A stretch of 64,000 nt of DNA, taken from NCBI RefSeq assembly GCF_041916975.1, contig NZ_JAYRYK010000001.1, positions 1,054,001 to 1,118,000 on the forward strand, read 5' to 3'. A program made the position numbers and the translations under genes. Of the stretch, positions 15,526 to 23,660 are shown piece after piece; positions within the stretch are counted from its first letter, which is position 1; the number at the start of each line of letters is the position of its first letter. Origin of the DNA: Sphingosinicella sp041916975. GTDB lineage: Bacteria > Pseudomonadota > Alphaproteobacteria > Sphingomonadales > Sphingomonadaceae. The notes under the pieces were generated by a model that was given only the letters and a program-made list of their open reading frames with translations, was not told the DNA's origin and searched no databases.

Positions 15526-16838
15526 CAGAGCGGCGCGATGGCGGAGCCGGCCGGTGCGCGGTTGATATAGGACTCCACACCCGCAGCCTTCAGCCGCCGC
15601 GACACTTTCTGCGCGTCTTCGCCCGATCGGAACGGGCCGATCAGCAGGCGGTGCGTGCCGGCGACACTTTGCACGTAGGCGTTGTAGTTGCCGATCGCGC
15701 TCGCCTTGCGCTTGAAGCGTGCAAGGTCGCCCGAAACGAGCGCGCGGTCCGGGCTGCTCGAAAGCTGCAGCCACACATGCGCGGCCTTCAACTCCGCCGC
15801 CGAGAGTTTCGGCAGCCCGGCAGGCAGCGGTTCCGGCTTCGGCGCCGGTTTGGCTACAGCAGGCTTGGCAGGCGCCGGCTTTTCGAGTGCAGGCTCAGGC
15901 GCGCGGGCGGGCGGATTTTCGATCTGCGGACTTTCGGTCTGCGGACTTTCGCTCACGGGTGCCTCGGCTACAGGCTCCGGCGGCGGTGATGCTGGGACCT
16001 GAGCGACGACCGGTGCCTGCGCAGGCCGTCCCGCATCAGGCAGGATGCCAAGGTGCACGGCAGCCGCCTTCGCGGCCGGAGTCGGCAGGTTGGCAATGCG
16101 TTCGAGCACGTCACCCGCCGCGGCCGCCGCCTGCGGACTGAGGTTGGCGGTCGCGATGCGCCGCGCGAGATCGCGCCGTCCGCCCAGCGCATGGACCAGC
16201 ACCAGCGTCCGCTCGAAGCTCGGCTGGCCGGACGCCTTTTCGGCCTCGGGCTGCAAAAGCTGCATCGCGGCTTCATTGTCGCCGCCGATCGCGAGACTGA
16301 GCGCCAGATGCTCGATGATCGAGCGGTCGCCCGGCACGCGCTGCATCGCGTCCGCATAGGCAATCTGCGCGTTGCGACTCTGCCCGAGCAGATCGAAGGC
16401 GAGGCCGCGTTGCATGGCGATCGCCGCTGGCGGTCCGCCCGCTGCTTCTGCGAGCGCGAACGACTTCTGCGCCTCGGTCGGCCGGTTCTGCTGGACGAGC
16501 GCGGCGCCCACCGCGAGGTGCGCGAGTCCGTCCTTCGGCGTCGCCCGCACCCAGCGCTCCGCATACGACAGCGCCTGCGGCATCCGCATGGCGAGGGCCA
16601 CTTCAGTCGACGCCCTCAGCGACGGCACGAAGCCGGGATCGATACCAAGCGCACGCTCATAGAAGCTCAGCGCCAGCATGAAATCGCCGGAATTGCGGGC
16701 ATGATCGCCTATGGTGACGAGCCGCGCCGGATTGTTCAGCGCCGCGACCGCCCCGTCATCCTTCTGCTTGCGCGACTGCGCGAGCGACGGGTCCGCCGTC
16801 GCCGCGAGAAGAAGCAGGGCAGCGGCGGCGCGGATCAT
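15525..16838 (-). CDS. Secreted TPR and SPOR domain protein
   Basis: A 437-residue exported protein. A signal peptide (about 1-20, ending SLAQ) is followed by TPR-like helical repeats (about 40-260, for example FMLALSFYERALGIDPGFVPS), a Pro/Ala/Lys-rich linker with a short direct repeat (SESPQTESPQIE), and a C-terminal SPOR domain (about 355-430, HVWLQLSSSPDRALV). It probably acts in the periplasm on peptidoglycan, by analogy with other SPOR proteins. It is translationally adjacent to dgt (one-base overlap) and overlaps the upstream racemase stop by four bases. No specific function can be named. Confidence 0.87.
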   Translation of the reverse strand: MIRAAAALLLLAATADPSLAQSRKQKDDGAVAALNNPARLVTIGDHARNSGDFMLALSFYERALGIDPGFVPSLRASTEVALAMRMPQALSYAERWVRATPKDGLAHLAVGAALVQQNRPTEAQKSFALAEAAGGPPAAIAMQRGLAFDLLGQSRNAQIAYADAMQRVPGDRSIIEHLALSLAIGGDNEAAMQLLQPEAEKASGQPSFERTLVLVHALGGRRDLARRIATANLSPQAAAAAGDVLERIANLPTPAAKAAAVHLGILPDAGRPAQAPVVAQVPASPPPEPVAEAPVSESPQTESPQIENPPARAPEPALEKPAPAKPAVAKPAPKPEPLPAGLPKLSAAELKAAHVWLQLSSSPDRALVSGDLARFKRKASAIGNYNAYVQSVAGTHRLLIGPFRSGEDAQKVSRRLKAAGVESYINRAPAGSAIAPL

Positions 16839-17962
16839 GCAGCGATCGCCTTCGTGTCCGCCAATGCTGCGATTTCGGCTTCCGAATAGCCGAGTTCGCC
16901 AAGGATCGCCGTGGTGTCAGCTCCCGCGCGCGGCGCTGGAGTCGGCGTGTCGGTGCGTGTGTCCGAATAGCGCGGCGCGGGCGCGGGATGCGTCATGCCG
17001 CCCACGTTGATGAACGTGCCGCGTGCCGCGTTGTGCGGGTGCGACGGCGCCTCGGTGAGTGACAGCACCGGCGCGAAGCACACGTCCGTGCCTTCCATCA
17101 GCGTGCACCATTCGTCACGCGTTTTCGTCAGGAACAGCGCCGTCAGCTTAGCCTTGAGCGGCGCCCAGCGCGACGGGTCCATCTGCCCGTCGAATTCCGG
17201 ATCATTCTCGAGCCCCGCGATGCGGCGGAGCGCGGCATAGAACTGGGGCTCGATCGATCCGATCGAAATATGGCCGCCGTCCCTGCATTCGTAAGTGTCG
17301 TAAAAGTGCGTGCCCGTGTCGAGCATGTTGACGCCGCGCTCATCCTTCCACGCGCCCTGCCCGAAGAACCCCCAGATCATGCTCATCAGCACGGCGGAGC
17401 CATCGGTCATCGCTACGTCGAGCACCTGCCCTTTCCCGGTTTTCTGGGCCGAAAGCAGCGCCGCGGCCATGCCGAACGCGAGCATCATGCCGCCCCCGCC
17501 GAAATCGCCGACCATATTGATCGGCGGCGTCGGCTTCTCGCCCGCGCGGCCAAAGGCATGAAGCGCGCCCGAGAGCGCAATATAGTTGATGTCGTGGCCA
17601 ACGGCTTGGGCGAGCGGACCCGTTTGTCCCCAACCCGTCATGCGGCCATAGACGAGCCGCGGGTTATCACCGAGCAGCACATCGGGGCCGAGCCCGAGCC
17701 GCTCCATCACACCGGGCCGCAGCCCTTCGATGAGGCCGTCGGCGGTCTTCACCAGCTTGCGCACGACCGCGATGCCTTCGGGCGATTTCAGGTCCACGAC
17801 GATCGAGCGCCGCGAGCGGCCAAGCACCGTTTCCGGCGCTCCGCCGGGACGATCGATACGGATCACCTCCGCACCGTGATCGGCAAGCATCATGCCCGCG
17901 AAAGGCGCCGGCCCCAATCCCGCCATCTCGATGATACGAACGCCCGAAAGCGGTCCCGCCAT
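16835..17962 (-). CDS. Alpha-methylacyl-CoA racemase (CaiB/BaiF family)
   Basis: The enzyme should interconvert 2R and 2S methyl-branched acyl-CoAs before beta-oxidation. The 375-residue protein belongs to class III CoA-transferase folds. The three residues known as catalytic in the mycobacterial racemase are present with a constant offset: H123 (AVGHDINYIAL), D153 (NMVGDFGGGG) and E238 (GSIEPQFYAAL), which favours a racemase over a CoA transferase. The start ATG at 17962 is preceded by GGGAGAAGC. It overlaps the TPR gene start. The link to branched-chain or sterol-type lipid use is only suggested by the acyl-CoA genes elsewhere in the window. Confidence 0.9.
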   Translation of the reverse strand: MAGPLSGVRIIEMAGLGPAPFAGMMLADHGAEVIRIDRPGGAPETVLGRSRRSIVVDLKSPEGIAVVRKLVKTADGLIEGLRPGVMERLGLGPDVLLGDNPRLVYGRMTGWGQTGPLAQAVGHDINYIALSGALHAFGRAGEKPTPPINMVGDFGGGGMMLAFGMAAALLSAQKTGKGQVLDVAMTDGSAVLMSMIWGFFGQGAWKDERGVNMLDTGTHFYDTYECRDGGHISIGSIEPQFYAALRRIAGLENDPEFDGQMDPSRWAPLKAKLTALFLTKTRDEWCTLMEGTDVCFAPVLSLTEAPSHPHNAARGTFINVGGMTHPAPAPRYSDTRTDTPTPAPRAGADTTAILGELGYSEAEIAALADTKAIAA

Positions 17963-18043
17963 GCTTCTCCCTTTCCTGCCATCGATTTGCGACGCAGCGT
18001 CGATGCGGTCAAGCGGTGCGCGTCCGCAAGGTCACGAAACAGT

Positions 18044-18070
18044 GAGGGCCGGGTCTGCCGCCCGGCCCTC
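18044..18070 (-). terminator. Probable terminator downstream of ftsZ
   Basis: GAGGGCCGGG (18044-18053) pairs perfectly with CCCGGCCCTC (18061-18070), 22 bases past the ftsZ stop. On the minus strand the following sequence has only a weak T tract, so it may work with Rho or as an mRNA 3-prime stabiliser. Confidence 0.6.
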
Positions 18071-18092
18071 CTTGTTCTGCCCGCTCCTGGGA

Positions 18093-19586
18093 TCAGTCGT
18101 TGACCTGACGGCGGAAGAACCGCGGGATTTCCAGCGGATCCTGCCCGGCCGGCTCCTCGGCAATGGGCTGCGGCTCCTCGGCGCGCGCCTTGTCGGCACC
18201 CCGGCTGAGGTTCATCATACGCTCGAACAGCGTCGGACCCGGACGCGGTTCCTCGCGCGCGGCGCGCGGCGCCACATAGGGGCGCTCGACCGGCTCGTTG
18301 ATCGGTGCGGGCGCCGCCTCGGCGGCCACCGGCTCCGGCGCGGCTTCGCGCACCGGCTCCGGCATACGCAGCGGCATCACATTGTCCGAAAAGCCCGGCT
18401 GGGCTTCCTCGGCGGGCTCGGCCTCGGCGACGAGCACCGGCTCCTCCGCCGTCACCGGCGGCTCGAGCACGATCTGCCGTTCCTCGGGCGCCAGCGGCGC
18501 GGGCGCCGGTGCAGCGGCCGCGACCGGGCGGACGATCGGCGCCGCTGGGGCAAAGCTGCCCGCGACCGAACCGAAACCGCTGACGGTCGTCGCCGGCCGC
18601 GCGGGCTCGGCAACCTTGGCGGTGGCATCGATACCGGTCGCGACGACCGACACGCGCATCTTGCCATCGAGGTTCGCGTTGAACGCCGAGCCGACGATGA
18701 TGTTGGCGTCGGGGTCGACCATCTCGCGGATGTGGTTCGCGGCTTCATCGACTTCCATCAGGCGAAGGTCTTCGCCGCCGGTGATGTTGATGATGACGCC
18801 CTTGGCACCGCGCATCGAAACCTCGTCGAGCAGCGGATTGGCGATCGCCTTCTCCGCCGCTTCGATGGCGCGGTTTTCGCCCTCGGCCTCGCCGGTGCCC
18901 ATCATCGCCTTGCCCATCTCGCTCATCACCGTGCGGATATCGGCGAAATCGAGGTTGATGAGGCCGGGCATGATCATCAGGTCGGTGATGCCGCGCACGC
19001 CCTGGTGCAGCACCTGGTCGGCCATCGCGAACGCGTCCTTGAAGGTCGTGTTGGCGTTGGCGATCAGGAACAGGTTCTGGTTCGGAATGATGATCAGCGT
19101 ATCGACGTGCTTCTGAAGCTCGGCGATGCCCTCTTCGGCCGAACGCATCCGGCGCGCGCCTTCGAACGCGAACGGCTTGGTGACGACGCCGACCGTGAGG
19201 ATGCCGCGCTCACGCGCCGCCTTGGCGACGACGGGCGCCGCGCCGGTGCCAGTGCCGCCGCCCATGCCGGCGGTGATGAAGCACATGTGGGAGCCGTCGA
19301 GCGCCGTTTCGATCTCGCCGAGCGTTTCTTCCGCCGCGGCGCGGCCGATCTCGGGACGCGAACCGGCGCCGAGTCCCTGCGTGATCTTGAGGCCGAGCTG
19401 GAGCCGGGTTTCCGCCGTTGCCGCCGAAAGCGCCTGCGCATCGGTGTTCGCCACCACGAAATCGACGCCTTCGAGGCCCGACGAGATCATGTTCGCGACT
19501 GCGTTGCCGCCCGCGCCGCCGACGCCGATCACGGTGATCCGCGGCTTCAGCTCGGTGAGTTCGGGACGTTGCAACTCAAGACTCAT
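18093..19586 (-). CDS. ftsZ: Cell division GTPase FtsZ
   Basis: FtsZ polymerises into the division ring. The 497-residue protein has the N-terminal GTPase (ITVIGVGGAGGNAVANM; tubulin signature MGGGTGTGAAP near residue 110; synergy loop NLDFADIRTVM), a long Pro/Glu/Ala-rich linker (about 325-475) and the conserved C-terminal peptide DPLEIPRFFRRQ, which binds FtsA and other tethers. Length fits alphaproteobacterial FtsZ with extended linkers. The start ATG at 19586 has GGAGAG upstream. A 114-base gap to ftsA, one of the few real gaps in this cluster, holds two GANTC sites and probably its own promoter. Confidence 0.98.
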   Translation of the reverse strand: MSLELQRPELTELKPRITVIGVGGAGGNAVANMISSGLEGVDFVVANTDAQALSAATAETRLQLGLKITQGLGAGSRPEIGRAAAEETLGEIETALDGSHMCFITAGMGGGTGTGAAPVVAKAARERGILTVGVVTKPFAFEGARRMRSAEEGIAELQKHVDTLIIIPNQNLFLIANANTTFKDAFAMADQVLHQGVRGITDLMIMPGLINLDFADIRTVMSEMGKAMMGTGEAEGENRAIEAAEKAIANPLLDEVSMRGAKGVIINITGGEDLRLMEVDEAANHIREMVDPDANIIVGSAFNANLDGKMRVSVVATGIDATAKVAEPARPATTVSGFGSVAGSFAPAAPIVRPVAAAAPAPAPLAPEERQIVLEPPVTAEEPVLVAEAEPAEEAQPGFSDNVMPLRMPEPVREAAPEPVAAEAAPAPINEPVERPYVAPRAAREEPRPGPTLFERMMNLSRGADKARAEEPQPIAEEPAGQDPLEIPRFFRRQVND

Positions 19587-19650
19587 GATGCTCTCCTTCG
19601 GCGCCGGCGCCCCCCACAAGAGCGCATTTGTTAAACACTACGACAGGATC

Positions 19651-19665
19651 GATTCCGCGTGAATC
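19651..19665. promoter_or_regulatory. Paired GANTC methylation sites upstream of ftsZ
   Basis: GATTC (19651-19655) and GAATC (19661-19665) lie ten bases apart, 65-79 bases before the ftsZ start. In Caulobacter, CcrM methylates GANTC and GcrA-dependent ftsZ transcription responds to this. Spacing of one helical turn and the position in the ftsA/ftsZ gap suggest a similar arrangement. Confidence 0.5.
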
Positions 19666-19700
19666 CCCAAGACGAAAAAAAATCAACATCTGGTATGTCA

Positions 19701-20972
19701 TCACAGGCTGGACCTCAGCACTTCGATCATCCGGCCCCACGGCGAGCGTGACATCCGCATCTGCCCACCGTCCCGAACGCTGCCCGCCCAGAGGTCTTCA
19801 CGGTCCTCCGCGCCATAGAGCGCGAGGCCCGTGAGCGTCGAAAATGCGCTGCCGATCTGCGCCTCGGGAAGGCCCACAAGACCGCGCGGACGCCCAACGC
19901 GGCAATGCCGCCCGAGCAGGCCCTGCGCGAAGTCCGCGATGCACTTGAGTTCCGCACCGCCGCCCGTCAGCACCATCTGACGTCCGCGCGGCCCCTTGAA
20001 GCCCATTTCGTTGAGGCGTTCCCCCACGTCGGAGAACAGCATGTCGAGCCGGTCGCGAATCACGGCAACGATCTGCGCGCGCGGCACGCGCGTCGGCTCG
20101 ATGTCGTCGTCTTCCGAGATGGGAAGAATCTCGATCATGTCGTGATTGTCGCGCGGGCTCGTTGTCGCCGAGCCGTACAGCGTCTTCAGCCGCTCGGCAT
20201 GGATGCGCCGGGTGGAGAAGGTGGAAGCGATGTCGGCGGTGATGTCTTCGGAGCCCATCGGGATCACCGACAGGCCGACGAGCATTCCGCGCACGTGGAC
20301 GGCAACATTGGTGACGCCCGCGCCGATCTCAACAAGCGCGACGCCAAGTTCGCGCTCCTCGGGGGCGAGGCAGGCGAGGCCCGCCGCGATCGGCGAGGCG
20401 ACGATCGTCTGCACGCCGAGGTCCGCCGTGCGCACGCACTGGTCGAGGTTCCTGACCGGCGGCGTGTCCGCAGTAATGATGTGAATGTCGACGCCGAGGC
20501 GGTCGGCATGGAGCCCGAGCGGGTTCATCACGCGCGTCGTCTCGTCGAGCGTGTAGAGTGCAGGCTGCGCGTGCAGGATCGTCCGTCCGCCCGCGTCGAG
20601 CTGTGCCCGGCCTTCAGAAAGCACGTGATCGATGTCGCCACGCTCGATGCGCTGGCCGCCGATATCGACCTCGACCGAAACGATCTCGCTGTCGAGCCCA
20701 CCCGCAGAGACGCTGACGACGACGTTCTCGACCGTGACGCCGGCATTGCGCTCGGCCTGCTCCATCGCGGCGCGGATCGCGCTTTCGGTGCGCTCAAGAT
20801 CGGCAACGAGGCCCTGCCGCAGCCCGGTGCACGCGCGCTGGCCGGTGCCGATCACGCGCGGTGGGCTCTCACCGTCGCTGACGGCAATGAGCGCCGCCAC
20901 CTTCGACGAGCCGATGTCGAGCGCCGCAATCGTCCGTTCGCCTCGGTTGCCGGTGCCCCGCCCCACTCTCAT
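19701..20972 (-). CDS. ftsA: Cell division protein FtsA
   Basis: FtsA is the actin-like protein that anchors FtsZ to the membrane and signals to FtsW/FtsI. The 423-residue protein has IAALDIGSSKVAALIA (phosphate-binding loop), the SHS2/1C domain around IGGQRIERGDIDHVL, VALVEIGAGVTNVAVH (phosphate 2) and VLTGGGAELKCIADFA (adenosine motif). It ends with a C-terminal amphipathic, Arg-rich helix (SPWGRMIEVLRSSL) that fits a membrane-targeting sequence. The start at 20972 overlaps the ftsQ stop by four bases. Confidence 0.97.
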   Translation of the reverse strand: MRVGRGTGNRGERTIAALDIGSSKVAALIAVSDGESPPRVIGTGQRACTGLRQGLVADLERTESAIRAAMEQAERNAGVTVENVVVSVSAGGLDSEIVSVEVDIGGQRIERGDIDHVLSEGRAQLDAGGRTILHAQPALYTLDETTRVMNPLGLHADRLGVDIHIITADTPPVRNLDQCVRTADLGVQTIVASPIAAGLACLAPEERELGVALVEIGAGVTNVAVHVRGMLVGLSVIPMGSEDITADIASTFSTRRIHAERLKTLYGSATTSPRDNHDMIEILPISEDDDIEPTRVPRAQIVAVIRDRLDMLFSDVGERLNEMGFKGPRGRQMVLTGGGAELKCIADFAQGLLGRHCRVGRPRGLVGLPEAQIGSAFSTLTGLALYGAEDREDLWAGSVRDGGQMRMSRSPWGRMIEVLRSSL

Positions 20973-21850
20973 ATTTCCGTTCCGCCTGCTGCTGGTTGCG
21001 CGGTTGGCTGTGCGACCGCGGGCTTCTTGTCGTTTTGCGAGATGCGCACGGTCAGCCGATCGGCGAGGCGCATGTCGAAACGGCTGAAGCCCTTGTCGAC
21101 AAGCCCCGAATCGCGGTCGATCCGCACGAAATTTCCAAGCGCGGCGCGCGCTTCGGCGTAATCGTCGGGGAGCGCCAGCGTTTCGCCCGACTTCAGTTTC
21201 AGATCCCAGCGCCGCTCGCCGATCCACACCGCGCCCGCCACGTGCTTCGCCGCCGCCGGATAATCGTGGAGCAGCGCGATCAGGCTCGCAGCCTCTGTAT
21301 TTGCGCCCTTGCCGACGACGATCGGCAGCTTGGCGTAGCGCGTGATATTGTCGGAGGGCAGCACCGCGCCTTCGGTATCCACAAGCCGGTGCTCGCCGCG
21401 ATATTGCCAGATCGCGTAGGGCCTGCGTTCCGTGATGTTGATCGCGAGCGTATCGGGAAGACGGCGGCCGACGCTCGCATCCTTCACCCACGGCAGCATC
21501 AGCAGCCGTTCACGCACATCATCGAGATCGACGAGCAGCATCGAATCCGAAGCCCCATCGAGCGCCGCCGTATAGACCGGCAGGCGGCTCATCGTCTTGA
21601 GACCGGTGACCTCGACGTTCTTCACCTCGAAGCCTGCGTCGGCGACGCCCACGGCGGCGGCCATCCAAAGCTTGTCGGGAAGCTGGTAGAGCCAGGCCGC
21701 AAACAGCGCGATGCCGGCAGCGCCCAGAGACACCGCCGGCGCCATCAGCCGACCCGATTTCGGACCCTTCGCCCGCGCCCGCGGCGCGGGCGGTTTGGCC
21801 CTTTGCGGCGGCGGGCGCTTGCCCCGTTTGAGCGTGATCCGTTCGCTCAC
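20969..21850 (-). CDS. ftsQ: Cell division protein FtsQ
   Basis: FtsQ is a bitopic divisome scaffold. The 293-residue protein has a very basic cytoplasmic tail (KRGKRPPPQRAKPPAPRARA), one membrane helix at about 37-55 (PAVSLGAAGIALFAAWLYQL), a POTRA domain (about 75-145, VKNVEVTGLKTMSR) and the FtsQ-type beta domain. RRPYAIWQYRGEHRLVD and a polar C-terminal tail are typical. Its start overlaps ddl and its stop overlaps ftsA by four bases each, so translation is probably coupled. Confidence 0.95.
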   Translation of the reverse strand: MSERITLKRGKRPPPQRAKPPAPRARAKGPKSGRLMAPAVSLGAAGIALFAAWLYQLPDKLWMAAAVGVADAGFEVKNVEVTGLKTMSRLPVYTAALDGASDSMLLVDLDDVRERLLMLPWVKDASVGRRLPDTLAINITERRPYAIWQYRGEHRLVDTEGAVLPSDNITRYAKLPIVVGKGANTEAASLIALLHDYPAAAKHVAGAVWIGERRWDLKLKSGETLALPDDYAEARAALGNFVRIDRDSGLVDKGFSRFDMRLADRLTVRISQNDKKPAVAQPTAQPAAGGTEI

Positions 21851-22755
21851 GCCGCGTCTTCCAATATGCGCCCGACGAGCGTGTCGTAATCGATGCCGCG
21901 ATACTTCGCCTGCTCGGGGACGAGGCTGAGCGGTGTCATGCCCGGCTGTGTGTTGACCTCCAGCAGATAGAGGCCGGCGAGCCCACGGCTTTCATCATAG
22001 CGGAAGTCGGAGCGGCTGACGCCCTTGCAGCCAAGCACGCGGTGCGCCTTCAGCGCCATCGCCATCGCCTCGGCGGCAACCTCCTCAGGAATCTCCGCCG
22101 GGCATTGGTGCACGGTGAGACCGTCGGTGTACTTGGCATCGTAGTCGTAGAAGCCGCGCGTCGGGATCAGCTCGGTCACGGCGAGCGGTTCGTCACCCAT
22201 CACGGCGACGGTGAGTTCGCGGCCCGGAATGAACGGTTCGGCGAGCAGCTTTTCGAACTGCGTCCACGGCCCCGGTGCGTCCGCGGCAATCGGCTGACCA
22301 TAGTTGCTGTCGTCGGTGACGATCGCGACACCGACCGAAGAACCCTCGTTCACCGGCTTCAGCACATAGGGCCGCGGCAACGGATCGCGGTCGTGCACGC
22401 TTGCGGAATCAACAACGACACCTTCAGGCATACGGATGCCGGCGGGCACGAGGATACGCTTCGTCAGCTCCTTATCGATCGCGATGACCGACGTCGCCAG
22501 ACCCGAATGCGTATATTTCACCCCCAACACGTCGAGCATTCCTTGAACCGTGCCGTCTTCCCCGGGCGTTCCATGCAGTGCATTGAACACGACGTCAGGC
22601 TTGATTTCACTCAGCTTTGCGGCAACGTCGCGTCCCATGTCAACAGCGTAAACATCGTGACCCAAACGCTTCAGCGCGTCGGCGATTCCCTTGCCGCTGG
22701 TCAGAGAGACCTCGCGCTCGTTCGACCAGCCGCCCATCAGCACCGCAACCTTCAT
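21847..22755 (-). CDS. ddl: D-alanine--D-alanine ligase
   Basis: Makes the D-Ala-D-Ala dipeptide used by MurF. The 302-residue ATP-grasp enzyme (DdlB type) shows VAVLMGGWSNEREVSLTSG, VFNALHGTPGEDGTVQGML, the ATP-binding PYVLKPVNEGSSVGV and the catalytic LLEVNTQPGMTPLSLVPEQA. The chosen start MKVAVLMGG at 22755 overlaps the murB stop and is the family norm; ten further codons upstream are probably not translated. Confidence 0.97.
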   Translation of the reverse strand: MKVAVLMGGWSNEREVSLTSGKGIADALKRLGHDVYAVDMGRDVAAKLSEIKPDVVFNALHGTPGEDGTVQGMLDVLGVKYTHSGLATSVIAIDKELTKRILVPAGIRMPEGVVVDSASVHDRDPLPRPYVLKPVNEGSSVGVAIVTDDSNYGQPIAADAPGPWTQFEKLLAEPFIPGRELTVAVMGDEPLAVTELIPTRGFYDYDAKYTDGLTVHQCPAEIPEEVAAEAMAMALKAHRVLGCKGVSRSDFRYDESRGLAGLYLLEVNTQPGMTPLSLVPEQAKYRGIDYDTLVGRILEDAA

Positions 22756-23660
22756 TTCGCCACTCCCACGCGCTGGATTTCCCATTCGAGTTCAACACCC
22801 TGCGTCTCGCGCACGCGGCGGCGCACATACTCGCCGAGCGCTTCGATATCGTCGCTGGTGGCGCTGCCCGTGTTGATCAGGAAATTGCAGTGTTTCTCGC
22901 TGACCTGCGCGCCGCCGCGCATCAGCCCCCGGCAACCCGCCGCGTCGACGAGCCGCCACGCTTTGTCGCCTTCCGGGTTCTTGAAGGTCGAGCCACCGGT
23001 CTTGGTTCTGAGCGGCTGCGAAGCCTCGCGCGCCTCCGCGATGCGGTCCATCTCGGCGCTGATCGCGGCAGGATCGTTGGGATGTCCGCGAAACGTCGCG
23101 GCGATCACCACCGCGCCTTCAGGGAGCGCGCTGTGGCGGTAGGTGTAGCCGAGATCGTCGCGGCTCAGGACTTTCCGTTCGCCCGAACGCAGCACCACCT
23201 CGCAGTCCACGAGGATATCCGCCGTCTCGCGCCCATAGGCGCCACCGTTCATACGCACGAACCCGCCGACCGTGCCGGGAATCGAACGCAGGAATTCCAG
23301 CCCGCCGATACCTGCGTCGCGCGCCGTCGAAGACACCAGAATGCCGGATGCCCCACCGCCGCAGCGCAGTGTCACCTCATCGAGCCGCTCGACCGCCGCA
23401 AACGCCTTGCCGAGCCGCACGACGACACCGGGCACGCCGCCATCGCGCACGATGAGATTGGAGCCGAGCCCCAGCGCCATCACAGGCACGTCCGGCGCAA
23501 GCGTCGCAAGGAACGACGACAAATCGTCCGCATCCTTCGGTTCGAACAGCCATTCGGCGCTGCCGCCGGACTTGAACCACACGAGCGGCGCCAGCGGCGC
23601 GTCCGGAGTCAGCCGCCCCGCGGCGGCAGGGATCGTGCGAACGGCCGCGGCGGCCGTCAC
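22752..23660 (-). CDS. murB: UDP-N-acetylmuramate dehydrogenase
   Basis: MurB reduces the enolpyruvyl group made by MurA, giving UDP-MurNAc, with FAD. The 302-residue type I-like enzyme has LVWFKSGGSAEWLFEP, MALGLGSNLIVRDGG (FAD binding), GIGGLEFLRSIPGTVGGFVRMNGGAYG, and a C-terminal substrate region KTGGSTFKNPEGDKAWRLVD. The start is GTG at 23660, overlapping the murC stop (GTGA). The frame is open upstream over murC but is not conserved there. Confidence 0.96.
   Translation of the reverse strand: MTAAAAVRTIPAAAGRLTPDAPLAPLVWFKSGGSAEWLFEPKDADDLSSFLATLAPDVPVMALGLGSNLIVRDGGVPGVVVRLGKAFAAVERLDEVTLRCGGGASGILVSSTARDAGIGGLEFLRSIPGTVGGFVRMNGGAYGRETADILVDCEVVLRSGERKVLSRDDLGYTYRHSALPEGAVVIAATFRGHPNDPAAISAEMDRIAEAREASQPLRTKTGGSTFKNPEGDKAWRLVDAAGCRGLMRGGAQVSEKHCNFLINTGSATSDDIEALGEYVRRRVRETQGVELEWEIQRVGVAK

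Noticed and set aside
15870..15965. Short direct repeats of about 15 bases in the TPR/SPOR gene
   Set aside because: They encode the low-complexity linker (SESPQTESPQIE) and keep frame; no sign of a mobile or CRISPR repeat.
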